From NCBI RefSeq assembly GCF_040183065.1, contig NW_027185499.1, forward strand, positions 1,612,001-1,676,000: DNA of 64,000 bases, given 5' to 3'. The notes under the pieces were generated by a model that was given only the letters and a program-made list of their open reading frames with translations, ran no database searches and had not been told where the DNA came from. The stretch's first letter is position 1. Each line of letters starts with the position of its first letter. The position numbers and the translations under genes are program-made. The stretch is from Periplaneta americana. Lineage: Eukaryota > Arthropoda > Insecta > Blattodea > Blattidae. This document shows, piece after piece, positions 53,665 to 64,000 of this stretch.

Positions 53665-54237
53665 ATCCACCGTTGTGAGTGAGGGGTTAGCGAGCCTAAC
53701 TCCGAACCCAGCGGGCACGGGTTCGATTCTTGGACGAATTGCCTGGGTGAAGTTTTTTCAAGGTTTTTCCCTCACCCCTATGGATGAATATCAGGTAACT
53801 TTATCAGACAATTGGAACCCCACTCAACTACGCCACTTCCTTTTCTCCCCTATAATCCTTTCATTCATCATTCCGTTACTTCTTCTGGTTTTCAGATCGC
53901 TCTACAGGCGGCCCTCCGAAGCTCCTGGCTCTCTCGACTGGGCTCTGTGGATTGTATTCAAGTGATGATGCATAGCTTCTGCAACGCAACCTGGGGCAAA
54001 CCACCTCTGTGGAGGACTTCCACCTCGGACCGTTAAGGGAGCATTGGAGGGGTTGCCGGAGCAGGAGTGGTACATGGACTTTGTTGGCTGTAGGGACCAG
54101 TTGTTAAGGGGGTCAAGTGGTTAAGTCAGTGCACGTAGGGGATCGATCGGTGGGCAACTCATCCCAAATAGGGGGTGTACAATATACCTCAGGTCGTAGT
54201 GTGTGGGATGTTCCCTCCCTCCTAACAAGAAAAAAAA
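53665..54237 (+). mobile_element. long tRNA-headed SINE with 13-bp target duplication
   Basis: AATTCCAGAGTTA flanks it (53652-53664 and 54238-54250). The head has an A-box-like GGGGTTAGCGAGCCTAAC and B box GGGTTCGATTCTTGG (about 53719-53733). The 570-base body runs through TTTTTCAAGGTTTTTCCCTC, GGCAAACCACCTCTGTGGAGG and TGGGATGTTCCCTCCCTCC, and ends in an A-rich tail. The 96-codon frame on top of it is a by-product. The long, exact duplication and A-tail show a retrotransposed copy. Confidence 0.85.
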
Positions 54238-54754
54238 AATTCCAGAGTTATCACTCATAGGTACTGCCTGAGGAAAAAGACGTAGTTCTACGTGGACAGT
54301 GAATACAAAAGAGAACAAGATGGCATACACTCATTCGTTCATAGGGTTCTGCCGGGACCTTCGCTATAAGTTCTTTATCAGGACTGGATAGTAGAATCGT
54401 GACGTCATACAAACGGGACATGCTCTGCATGCCATTTCTCTTGGGTATATTTAATAGTGGTGCTTGGCATTATTTACTCTAGTTAATAGTAAATTATATT
54501 AACAAGACAGTAATCAGCATAACTATTATTTTATCTACTACTACTACTACTACGGTTGTTAAATGAGCATTGATTGACTTCTTTTCCTATTGCGGATATA
54601 TGCATGTTCAGCAGTCTTACATGTACCAACATAACTTATGAGACATTACAAACGTTTCACGCTAGTTTGCAATGTTCCAGCGGCATAGAAATTCGGCCAT
54701 TTTCATACCTTAGGGAAGTGTATAGTGGTAAGAAAATGGAGTGTTATGACAGGC

Positions 54755-55217
54755 TAGGTTAGTTTAGACTTTTATTAAGTCTTACGTACTTATCTGTGAC
54801 AGGTTAGGTTACGGTAGTTTAGGGTTTTGTTATGCCTTGTATAGGCAAATCTGTGTTAGGTTAGTTTAGAATTTTAGTGACAGGTTAGGTTAGGTTAGTT
54901 TAGGCTTTTATTATGCTTTGCATATACGAAACTGTGACAAGTTAGCTTAGGATAGTTTAGGCTTTTGTTATGCCTTGTATAGGCGAATCTGTGAAAAGTT
55001 AGGTTAGGTTAGATTAGTTTAGAATTTTAGTGACGAATTAGGTTAGGTTAGTTTAGGCTTTTATTATGCTTTGCATATACGAAACTGTAACAGTTTAGGT
55101 TAGGATAGTTTAGGCTTTCGTTATGCCTTGTATAGGCGAATCTGTGACAAGTTAGGTTAGGTTAGATTAGTTTAGGATTTTAGTGACAGGTTAGGTTAGG
55201 TTAGTTTAGGCTTTTAA
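54755..55217. repeat. 153-bp tandem array containing (TTAGG)n blocks, about 3 units
   Basis: GGCTTTTATTATGCTTTGCA recurs at about 54903 and 55056, and the matching GGCTTTTAATAT at about 55209: spacing 153 both times. Each unit has TAGGTTAGGTTAGTTTAGGC, a TTATGCCTTGTATAGGCGAA part and a second TTAGGTTAGGTTAGATTAGT block, so roughly half the unit is TTAGG-type sequence. TTAGG is the usual insect telomere repeat. Here it is interstitial and embedded in a longer unit. The first unit (54755-54900) is more diverged. Confidence 0.85.
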
Positions 55218-55546
55218 TATCGTCAAGATGAAGGTGAAAGCGATTGAGTGTGGTGCTCTTGAACAGGTAGTGATTTTGTTTTCTTTGTTGGCAGTTCAAT
55301 TCAGTCGATGTCTATTCCAAATTTGGCGGAAGTCATTTAAAGCTCGTTTCTTACTACTGTTAGTACAGAAAAACGACAGTTAATAAAGCAGAAAATTGAC
55401 AGGAATGCGCAGTTCTCTGAAGAAGTAGAAGCAGTATAGTTATTCATGAGATGTCATTTAAATACACACTATTATTGGTACCTGTTTTTTTATGAAACTC
55501 TGCAATTTTCTTCTTGTTCCTGAAGCACTGGCAATACTATCTTGTT

Positions 55547-56085
55547 TCATTTTAGAACATTAGCCAATGTAGTTGTGGCTCTAGAAACTAGCATACTTGT
55601 GAAATGTTCGCAATCACACACTGTAAAGTCACCACTATTACCAACACTTTCACATTGTTCACGTATTAATGTTTTCAAGAGACGCCTTTGATTTGTTGCA
55701 TTAATGAAGTCGCTCTCATATTTGTCCGAAATTAAACACTGGAACACATTATATGCAAGTACAGTCACATTTGTTACGAATTGTGTGCACCACATGAGTA
55801 CTCCTCGGTCTATTATTCTTAAATAATTATTCAATTATACTGTATCACTGGAATATTCCAATGTCTGATCACAGTATAAACTTGTCAACATCTAACACAC
55901 TTTACTACTACACTTACACACTTGGCAACATAACCTGCAATGTAGTAGGCCTATATCAGCGCCATCATATTATTTTCTTCTAACTCAACATCCTCACAAA
56001 CAAAAATAACATCTTCACAACCACATTCCATAACAGCATCTAAATCTCCCCTGTAGTTACAATCATGTCCACTCCCATTTTAAGG
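55547..56085 (-). pseudogene. possible C-terminal fragment of a P/THAP-type transposase
   Basis: Minus strand: ECGCEDVIFVCEDVELEENN, then after a stop YYIAGYVAKCV (about 55955-55920), degraded Cys region, then the 95-codon frame (55834-55547) RIIDRGVLMWCTQFVTNVTV, ISDKYESDF, FTVCDCEHFTSMLV and TTTLANVLK. The order YxAGYVA...(C..C)...GGL..P....... F...L......C.C...........N.L.N fits the end of P/THAP9-like transposases and parallels 13990-13430 in the P element here (ARAYVVGWVC ... SICSDCANVFIDKYFNVLIN). Sequence identity is low, so it would be another family. Confidence 0.45.
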
Positions 56086-56133
56086 GAATTTTAAAAGTAG
56101 ACGTTAGTTGTCCATTACATAATTTCTCTAGCA

Positions 56134-56808
56134 CAGCGTTTCTCAAACTTTTTTTGAAGTGAGGACCATCTTTTTACGTTACTTGTGATTGGGTACAAAA
56201 AATATAATTAGAAAAGTATTGTAATTTGAATTTTTGGATCTGATTCGCCCGGATTTTAAAATAGGCAGAGTCTAAAATTTCTTATATCGTCATCTGGAAA
56301 AACAGAAATAAAAAGAATTAATGCAGAAACATGCCCGATTTCCAACAAGTAAATATGCAATTTGGCACGTTCTATTATTGGTATACGATGTACAATACGT
56401 GACCATTTCAGTGTGCAGACTGGGTGTCGGCAAAACTATTAAGAAAGTCATAAATACATGAAAAGATTGGTACTTTGATCCTCTGTTATAAATTTGGGTG
56501 GTCCCTGGCTGGGTTACAGACGCGGGATGTGTGGGGAAAAGATGGCGAGATACCACGTTCATAGTGCTTTACATCCCTCTTTTGTTGCTGAGAGTAGAGT
56601 GGGAATTCGGTAGACGAGTAGGGTAATAAATTTCATAAAATGTCAGTACTGGGAGAAAAAGTGAAAGGCGATTGCCATGGTTCATTTCCAAACTCTGAGA
56701 TTTTCAGCTGTAGTGTGATACGCAATTCGTTTGAATTTTATTTTTTCTTCTGTCTTTTTTGAAGAACCAAAAGACCACAGGTGGTCCTCGGACCATAGTT
56801 TGAGAAAT
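56134..56808. mobile_element. non-autonomous hAT-like element (copy 1)
   Basis: It starts CAGCGTTTCTCAAACTTTTT, then GTGAGGACCA, and ends TGGTCCTCGGACCATAGTTT followed by GAGAAA, the loose reverse complement. CAG.G.TTCTCAAACTTTTT is a common hAT-type end. The interior (56190-56540) matches 63640-63990 at high identity. No 8-bp duplication recognised. Confidence 0.55.
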
Positions 56809-57695
56809 AAATAATTAAATATATGAAAAAATAATTAAATAATAAATAAATAGTTTGAGAAATAAATAATTAAATATATGAAAAAGACCCAACCCACTTT
56901 ATTAATAACTATAAAATATTTGATTTTTAATCATAATATTATTATCTTACGCAAGTTTTGTAGTTTATATATTAACAGCATGGCATTAACTATATTAATA
57001 ATTAATTTCTAATGGTAATGATGTCATCAAACCACCTCAAATTTTGTAGATTTTAATATCCAATACACAGCTGTACTCAGAAAATTACACACCGGAGAAT
57101 CAGACCTGTAAATTATTTTTAGTAAGTCTTGAAGCTTTTAATAACCAATTGAATTTCAACTCTAAATATGTCAGGAATCCTGCAGATCATGGCCTTCGTG
57201 TAATAGCTTGTAGTTTATTGTAGTGTGTGTTTTGTTTTATTTTGAAATGCAATTAGTTCTCAAAACTGACGAAAGATGGATTTTGGAAAATAGAAAAATT
57301 ATGTAGGAAAACTGACATTTCGCTGAAGACTTTGGGTTCCAAGCTTCAAAATGAGGGGTCATTTATTAAAATCCATTCAGCCATTGTCCCGTAATTTCCA
57401 TTACCAGTTCAAATTATATATATAGATAGCATAGTTTAGTATACATAATGTAAATAATTTATATTGTAAATATTAGTGTAATTGTTAAAGTGGTCCATGT
57501 TTTGTTCTGCCGAACTTGACCACAGTCATGTGAGCAATTAGTCAAGTACTTCGCTTGCTAGATGCACGCGCGTCAGCTACTTAAAACTCCAGTAATACTT
57601 AACATACTTAACCTTATAGCCTCATTGGACAAAGTATGGTCCCTTGTGATAATTGTACTACATCATAACATTTTGTACTTTATGTAAGTGGGCTA
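56809..57695. other. no gene recognised
   Basis: Starts with three short AAATAAATAATTAAATA-type direct repeats (56802-56885). The rest is AT-rich without supportable features. Confidence 0.4.
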
Positions 57696-57699
57696 TACA

Positions 57700-58545
57700 T
57701 ATAATCAGAAAATGGAAGAACAGTTGAAAGAAGAGCAGTTTGGCTTCACGAAGGGAAAAGGTACGAGAGATGCAATTGGACTCCTGTGAACAATTGACGA
57801 AAGATATCTAGAGAAGAATAAAGAAGTGGTTATAGTATTTTTGGACCTAGAAAAGGCGTTTGACAGAGTGAATTGAAATCAATTTATGGGGATCCTAAAG
57901 AAAATTGACGTGGATTGGAAAGAGCGGAGGCTGTGTAGTAACCTTTATGTGAAATGAGTCAAGTCAGGATAGGAGAAGAAATGTCAGAAGGAAACAAAAT
58001 AGGAAGAGATAAGTCAACGATGCCCTTTATCACCTACCCTGTTCAACATCTACTTGGAGGATTTAGTGAAGATCTGTTTTCAGAACATGGGAGGAGTGAT
58101 AGCAGTAGGGGGAAGAAGAATAAATTGTATAAGATTTGCTGATACGGCAATGTTAGCAGAAGAGGAGATGATACTAAGGGATATGCTACTAAAGCTGAAT
58201 GACAGCTGTGAGCAGTATGGAATGAATATAAATGCCAACAAGACGAAAACCATGGTCATAGGAAGAAAAATAAAGAAGGTAAACTTGCGAAATCTAAATG
58301 AGGCAATAGAGCAAGTGGACAACTTCAAATACTTGGGGTGTACTATAAGCAGTAACATGAGCTGCTGCCAAGAAGTCAAAAGGAGAATAGTAATGGCAAA
58401 GGAAGCTTTTAATAAGAAAAGGAGCATCTTCTGCGGACCTCTGGAGAAAGAACTAAGGAAGAGACTAGTGAAGTGCTTTGTGTGGAGTGTATCATTGTAT
58501 TGGGCAGAAACATGGACATTAAGACGAAGTGACTAAGAGCATTTG
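57700..58545 (+). pseudogene. LINE-E reverse transcriptase fragment
   Basis: Plus strand, several stops and frameshifts before 58054: EEQLKEEQFGFTKGKGTRDA, VVIVFLDLEKAFDRVN (catalytic Asp), QRCPLSPTLFNIYLEDLVK, then the open 160-codon part INCIRFADTAMLAEEE (normally FADD; the second Asp is changed), YGMNINANKTKTMVIGRKIK, VDNFKYLGCTISSNMSC and KRLVKCFVWSVSLYWAETWT, ending at a stop near 58534. Neither the endonuclease nor the C-terminal domain is present. I recognise the family as one highly repeated in insect genomes; clade not assigned. Confidence 0.88.
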
Positions 58546-58659
58546 AAACGTTTACAGTTCTTGTATTATGTATTTGCACCATTATAAATTTAATGTAATA
58601 TTCAACAAATCAGACACTATGTATTACAAAAGGATCTAAAAATACATTTAAAATTGCAA

Positions 58660-58800
58660 GCCTCATCCAGATCTCAGATGTTCTTCAAACTGTCCTGTGT
58701 ATATTGACTACACCCCAACTCTGGCTACTAGCAACAGGCATCTAAAATGAACATTGGTCAAAATACCCCTCATTTCTCATGAAAAACAAAAACTGAAGAG
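58660..58800 (+). pseudogene. LINE-C 3' end, second copy
   Basis: About 120 bases match, inverted, the end of the 35.2-kb LINE-C: TTGACTACACCCCAACTCTG, GCTACTAGCAACAGGCATCT and AAATACCCCTCATTTCTCAT. Strong 5' truncation. Confidence 0.75.
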
Positions 58801-58820
58801 TACAGTGGACTATAATGGAC

Positions 58821-59278
58821 TTATGCTCGACCATGCCGAAATGTAGTAGTTATACACCTGGTAGCAGTCCTTTAATGCATGTCATTAAAGTACACCTATT
58901 CATTAAAGTTCAGGTTTTCGATTATTCTCGGATATGCAATCGAAAGATGAGGGAAACGTCACGGAGGCTGGAAATCCAATACTGTCGCAGAAGGTTGTGT
59001 TCTGTTACTATAATAATTAGCATTAATTGTAAATAATATTAAAATAAATTCAATTTGTCATCTCGTTTTTCAATTCTAAATCAGTTTCCAGGTTATACAT
59101 TCTCTGCATTACATCAAGGTCAATGACATTATTGTTCGTCGGAAAAAATCAATACTTTCGCGTCTGCACACATCTCACAATTTCGAGCTATCAACAAGGT
59201 CACTTCTGATCTTCTGTCAGATACAAATAAAATGTATACTTCTGAATAATTTCAAGTTAGACGTATGGTCGAGCATAA
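58821..59278. mobile_element. 458-bp inverted-end element
   Basis: TTATGCTCGACCAT at the left end and its exact reverse complement ATGGTCGAGCATAA at the right end. The interior is non-coding; the 73-codon frame at 58815 crosses the left end. It directly follows the LINE-C fragment. Target duplication not resolved. Confidence 0.6.
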
Positions 59279-59295
59279 AAAGTCGTATGAAACTT

Positions 59296-59374
59296 GCCTA
59301 TAATGGTAATTAAGACGCAAGCGATCGTTTCATAAACAAACATACTTGCGTCTTAATTACTATCATTATAGGCT
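59296..59374. repeat. 79-bp hairpin
   Basis: GCCTATAATGGTAATTAAGA and CGCAAG, then a 23-base loop, then CTTGCGTCTTAATTA and CATTATAGGC, inverted with one small bulge. Confidence 0.75.
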
Positions 59375-59939
59375 CGTTGCATAATGTACTATTATGTTGT
59401 CAGCAAACAGCTGGATACATTAAGAAGATTGATTGATTATAATATAATGAATCCAGCTTAGGTTGAACATTGCAGACATTTATAACTTTAGTTGTATTAG
59501 ATTTTAGATTCTGACTCGGAATTGTTGTATATATGATGATGTCTATGACAATCCATGAAAAATACCACATCGTCACACTGTCATATTGTGCATGATTGGA
59601 ATGCACGAAAATGTCGATTTAGATGCCTCAAGAGAATCTTAAAAGTTACCATAATTTAATGCAGACCTGGTGTATTCTGGTACAGAGACTCAAGCATTCT
59701 ACGTCACACTCAAAGAACTTCGATATGAAGAGATGGATTCAAAACTGGCATAAGTCCAAATGACAAGTAATGAGAAAAATGACGAAAAATGGTAAAATAA
59801 ATTTAACACCTTTAGATCCGTTTGAAAAAAGCATCTGCAGACACTAAGTCAAGACTTAGGAAAATGTTAAATAAACTTACACAGTTATAGCCTATATAAA
59901 CTGGAAAAGGATAAATTAAAATGTGAATAAAGCAAGTTA
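59375..59939. other. no gene recognised
   Basis: AT-rich, with no supportable frames or repeats. Confidence 0.4.
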
Positions 59940-60340
59940 AAGTCTTAAAAAAAAGAACTTAGGACACTTTGGAATCCACCTCTTCATATGTGCAAACCCC
60001 CCCCCCCCCCCAAGTGGCATGGCAGATGTCCAAACTGTACGCAATCTCCGGCCAAATATTCAGAAACATTTGTGCTGTCGATAGCTTGACGAATTTTGTG
60101 TCACAAATCGTTGAAGTTATTCTGAGGTGCATGATACACTTGGTCCTTCACAAAATTCCACAGGAAAAAGTTCAGATGAGTAAGATCCAGTGAGCATGGG
60201 GACAAGTGAATGCTTCGGCTCGAATTGACTTCCTTAGGCTTCTTGCAAAGGTCATGTGAATTCTTTCCACTTTTTCCTCAAAGACCTTTCTTTTACTATG
60301 CTTTCCATGCATGGACACAATACAGCCCATTTCTCTTAAT
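59940..60340 (-). pseudogene. mariner-like transposase, HTH joined to C-terminus by deletion
   Basis: Minus strand: VFEEKVERIHMTFARSLRKS and IRAEA (about 60290-60220; the E..V.R....F.rSPrKS.rrA helix-turn-helix linker). It passes directly into a LLWGF-like piece (SCGIL), EGPSVSCTSE in the KDQVY.....L region, DLWHKIRQAID-like residues (about 60110-60070) and FGHLPCHLG for the usual RLDVCR.T.GAH end. The whole catalytic domain between is missing. A run of 14 C at 59997-60010 interrupts the last codons. Confidence 0.55.
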
Positions 60341-60419
60341 GCTTGTCCCATTTAATTATGCTCACATCTAGGTAGGAACATCTTTGTGATGCCTAAAATT
60401 AAATTCATTCCGAAATGCA

Positions 60420-61370
60420 CATTGTCTACACTTCACAGATTTCATTTCCATCAGTGAAAGAATGCAGAACAATTTCTGTTGAGATGTTCATATCGTCATC
60501 TTTGCGCATTCTGATCATGCACATCACACCAGCACCAGAATGTGGTATTTTTCATAAATTGTCACAGATATCATCATATTTACAACAATTTCGAGTTAGA
60601 ATCTTAATACAGTGAAAGTTATAAAAGGTCGTAATATTAAACCTATGAGCCAGACATGTGGTACAGTACTTATATAATGTGTTATGATCTTAAATTTTTC
60701 CATAATTTCGTAAGAGTAATATCATACAATATTGTATTAATTGTATTGTTCATGAATATAATTCTAGCTGTATTCTCTTTCATATAATAAGCATTAATAT
60801 CCGTTGTAGATCACAATTCAGTCTCATTTTTCTTTTCATTTTTACTGGTTCCGAAATCTTGCTATTATCATGCTATTCTTAAATTTTTTATGGACTTTTG
60901 TTTTCCTGTTTTTAACTTGTTTATATTGTCGTTTCTCAGAATTATTGGGAATATTATTTTGTAGGCCCTAAAGTTTTTTAAAGTATTAATAACTTACTGT
61001 TCATGTTACCTTAAGCTTTCTCACAACCAACAAAATATGATATATGGTGATAAAAGTCGTTATTTTACAATATTGCGTATACAACTTGTGCTCTTCTTAA
61101 AGCGACACTTTTCTCTCTCTTAGATATTCTCAAATCATGTTTGAATTCATTTTGTATGATGCAGATAATTCATTACTATATTTTCTTTTACCTTGTTTAT
61201 TAATGCAGTCCTTATTTTCAATTTCTATGTATCTGTTTATTTCATTCATTCGTAATTGTCTGCCCAAGGGCAGATCTATCAGTCCAAATCCAATTTTTTC
61301 CAATCTTTCTTCATTTCCTCCTACTTCTTAAACAATCTATACAATCTCTATATCTTAATATTGATCTGCT
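60420..61370. other. no gene recognised
   Basis: AT-rich, with Phe/Ser/Leu-rich chance frames only. Confidence 0.4.
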
Positions 61371-61374
61371 TATT

Positions 61375-61645
61375 GTCGTTGTTTAGTCAACTGTCCAAAG
61401 ACAGGTCTGAACCTCATAAGTGACATCATAAAGCATCACTCATGAGGCACCTAGGCCAGGAGATAATGGGGTAGGGTGGCCAGTTCCTTTCCCCCTCCAT
61501 TGCATACATCGCTGACTAGTTACATATTACACTAATCAGACTTCAGATGTATACAAACAATTGATCTGCCTCTGATACATATCATCAAGTGATGTACTGC
61601 CTGATAATAGATGTACATATCAGCCAGAACTTCAATCAGAGGTAG
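61375..61645 (+). repeat. dispersed repeat, copy 2 (pair with 3780-4056)
   Basis: See the 3780-4056 entry. This copy is slightly longer on the left (TTGTCGTTGTTTAGTCAACT) and includes GGTAGGGTGGCCAGTTCCTT, where copy 1 is changed. Confidence 0.75.
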
Positions 61646-61964
61646 ATCTGTTTATTATTCTTCACTAATTATGGTCTTTTAAATTTTTTAATGCAAAATA
61701 AAAATTAGAACCGTTACTTCCTCAGGAGGCAACAAAACTATGTCAGCATCAGAGTGATGGAGGCGAAAGAAAGCTGGACAAGATGATGGTCAGCAGGGAA
61801 ACCAGCAGCAAGTAACAGATTTGACAGAACTGGCTAATCGTCTCCTTACCGAAACTGGTAACATGGATATTTACCAGGAAAGCTATGAACATATATCGAA
61901 GTTTGTAAGTTCATTTAGTTAAATATCTAGAATGGCTTTCTTACATAAATTCTAGATATATACG

Positions 61965-62571
61965 GTCTTACTAATAAACCATATATAGTTTTTATACGAG
62001 ACTTATGTAGAGTTGGGACAGAAAACATTAGCTACTAATAAATCACGCATAAGTGATGGATGTATAAGCAGCCTGTAACTATACATGGGAATTGCTTTGC
62101 AGTAGTTATATACACGAAATGCCTTGTTTAAGTGTTGTATAGAGAGAAAAAAATGTCCACCCCTCTAACAGCTGTTTCTATAGATTGTCATTTTATGATG
62201 ATGGTTCCCTTGTAACCACAGAAGAACAAACCAAAGAGCACAGAAGAATTAGAATAATGTTGCTGTAGCTGTACTCTTTGACCAAAATATAGTGTGGTAA
62301 TCGACCAGGTCCAGTTGTACTGTCGATACTTAGCGTGGCACACTAGCGCTCACTAACCGGATGCAATAGAGAACCACAATTTTATTATTCTATCACCTTT
62401 TGTAATGAAGTAATGACGAAACTATGACGTAGCTATGTAACAGTTGTACTGTTATACATGACGTATGTAGTGATTATTAGTAAGGAATTTACATACAACT
62501 TATAAACGAGTTATTCATTGTGTAAGTATAAGACAGTTAAACGTCTGTATAAGAGTTTTTATTAGTAAGAC
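61965..62571. mobile_element. MITE-like element, about 607 bp
   Basis: GTCTTACTAATAAA at the left end and the exact reverse complement TTTATTAGTAAGAC at the right end. Variants of the same word (CTACTAATAAATCACGCAT; TGATTATTAGTAAGGAA) occur again about 80-90 bases inside each end, so the termini have a two-step inverted structure. The interior is non-coding. Confidence 0.6.
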
Positions 62572-62589
62572 ATAAATAAAAAAGTCTGC

Positions 62590-62930
62590 CAGAGACAATT
62601 CTGAAATGTTATAAAGTCATGGCAATTCCAACTTTGTAATACAGCTCAGAAACATGAACTTAACATTTTGACAACTTCAAAGAATAGAAGTGCAGAAATG
62701 AGAACTCCAGAGACCTTTGGTCGGATATACAGTACTTTATATGATCATAAACGGAATGTCGACATCAGGAATGAATTTAACATAACTGCCATCACCGGTA
62801 CCATATCAACATACAGAAACAACGGGTATGAACATGTATCACGGACGCCCAATAACAGGCTGCCTCAGAGGCTATTTCACTACAATCCTTTTGGGAAGAG
62901 AGACCTTGGACGATCAAAAGTGCAATGAAG
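62590..62930 (+). pseudogene. LINE-F 3' end
   Basis: Plus strand: a YSSET-like start (Y.SETW motif), EMRTPETFGRIYSTLYDHKR, NVDIRNEFNITAI, ISTYRNNGYEHVSRTPNNRL, PQRLFHYNPFGKRDLGRSKV, then a stop in W-R. The IR.EL.I......I..YR..W..H..RM...R.P......P.GKR..GRP pattern is the common C-terminal end of LINE proteins. Probably a different family from LINE-D. Confidence 0.8.
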
Positions 62931-62989
62931 AGGCCAGCTTTCGGCCAGCATCCAACATGGACCCTATTCTACAAAAGTATGGTCTAATA

Positions 62990-64000
62990 TAGCGTTTCTC
63001 AAACTTTTCTGAAGTGGGGACCACTTTTTTAAGTCAGAACAGTTCTGCAGACCACCTTACTCTTGTTCCCTTCAAAAGCAAATTTATCATTTTTGTAGCA
63101 TATTTTAATACCAGTAATTAAATTTTAAAGTAGAATTAATTAATTAAAATTAACTTATAATTCAATTAAGTTTATATTAGTATTAACTAATTAAGTTAAT
63201 GTTAATAGAAGAAAATTCATTTTTGTTTTTTTTTTTTTTAATAATTCAAGGCTATTAGAGTTTGAATAATCTTTAATTTATTAACTAAAAAAAAATAAAT
63301 AAATGTTGGTACTCACATTAATGAGATGGATGAGCTTGCCAATTCTTGCACAGTTCTATATTTGGACGTCTAGATATTTCATTAATGGCACGAGAATCAT
63401 TGATATTAATATCTTCACACACAGCTTCTGAACTATTAACACTGCCTAAATGAACTGTATCATCACGCTCCTTTCTTTTCAAAGATTGGATCAAAGCCAG
63501 TTTTTCATTATATATAATGGGCACTATTTAACAGAGACATAGACAACTACAAGCGTGTACCACACAAGAAGGATTTCAAACAACTAACTGCTAATGAAAA
63601 AACGAATCGATAATGCACAGAATCTGTTATAAGTTACTTGTGATTGACCACAAAAAAAGATATTTAGAAAAGTATTGTAATTTGAATTTCTGGATCTGAT
63701 TCGCCTGGATTTTAAAATAGGCGGAGTGTAAAATTTCTTATCTGAAAAGAAAACAGAAATAAAAAGAAATAACACAGAAACAAGTAAAGATGCAATTTGG
63801 CACGTTCTATTTTGGTGTACGACGTACAGTACGTGCCCATTTCCCATTTCAATGTGCAGACTGGGTGTCGGCAAAACTATTAAGAAAGTCATAAATACAT
63901 GGAAAGATTCAGTACTTTGGTCCTCTGTTATGAATTCAGGTGGTCCTTGGCTAGGTTACAGGTGCTGTGCCAAATGTGCAGGAAAAGGCGGCGAGAAATC
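62990..64000. mobile_element. hAT-like element, copy 2, longer and running off the window
   Basis: It starts TAGCGTTTCTCAAACTTTTC, then GTGGGGACCA, like the 56134 element. 63640-63990 matches 56190-56540 (TTGATTTGAATT-type context, GCACGTTCTATT, GCAGACTGGGTGTCGGCAAA). The middle part, absent from copy 1, has a minus frame (63524-63318) with KLALIQSLKRKERDD that I do not recognise. No full transposase in view. Confidence 0.55.

Noticed and set aside
54755-55217. True telomere end
   Set aside because: The TTAGG blocks are imperfect, interrupted by unique sequence at fixed spacing, and flanked by ordinary DNA on both sides.
57322-57352. Another CTGAAGA motif as ribozyme-like
   Set aside because: The second box (GAAAC) is missing and the stem pairs only weakly.

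Overview
The window looks like intergenic DNA from a large, AT-rich, repeat-dense arthropod genome, most likely an insect. The evidence is the mix of element families (mariner, Tc1, P/THAP, hAT, Mutator-like, PIF/Harbinger, Penelope-like, several LINE families with only 3' ends kept), tRNA-headed SINEs, and TTAGG-type motifs inside a tandem repeat. A cockroach/termite-like genome is my guess, not something the sequence proves. I found no convincing single-copy host gene. Almost every protein-like stretch is a transposable-element relic with stops or frameshifts, and most long open frames are antisense shadows or low-complexity translations.

Layout. 0-5 kb: a broken member of an uncharacterised insect-expanded family, a (CA)n tract, a Penelope-type terminal fragment and a LINE fragment. 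5-10 kb: two short inverted-repeat elements, a Mutator-like transposase relic and two LINE-A copies, one of them internally deleted. 10-17 kb: a TA-flanked MITE, a BED/hAT fragment and a complete P element (13112-16957) with perfect 27-bp terminal inverted repeats, a 7-bp target duplication and a four-exon THAP-transposase gene. 18-23 kb: a hAT relic split by a Tc1-type element that itself carries a SINE and a fold-back element. 24-31 kb: a Penelope-like reverse transcriptase/GIY-YIG relic fused to a LINE-A, which is interrupted by a SINE, which is interrupted by a complete hAT; then a second LINE. 31-48 kb: a GTF2IRD2-type hAT relic, LINE 3' ends, a mariner with one premature stop, a 225-bp Penelope-type palindrome, a second mariner, a PIF/Harbinger fragment. 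48.5-49.8 kb: a 1.25-kb head-to-head Penelope-like insertion with a 16-bp target duplication. 50-64 kb: nested GGCCGGTTT-ended elements, a SINE with a 13-bp target duplication, a 153-bp TTAGG-containing tandem array, a P-type C-terminal fragment, LINE fragments and non-autonomous elements.

LINE labels used below (mine, not database names): LINE-A has an APE endonuclease and RNase H and a TTGTTGTTTTCT-like 3' end; LINE-B is the RT at 29.6 kb; LINE-C has the tail at 35.2 kb; LINE-D ends in GTAA repeats; LINE-E is at 57.7 kb; LINE-F is at 62.6 kb.

The most interesting signal is a short recurring motif, CTGAAGAT-[stem-loop]-GAAACGT. Its stem changes sequence from copy to copy but stays paired. 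It occurs in inverted Penelope-type terminal repeats at 44.0 and 48.5-49.7 kb and singly elsewhere, and it resembles a hammerhead ribozyme core. Two of these insertions share one architecture: inverted arms, a single-copy spacer, a short tail with GCCGTG(G/A)AAGCCT, and a 15-16 bp target duplication.
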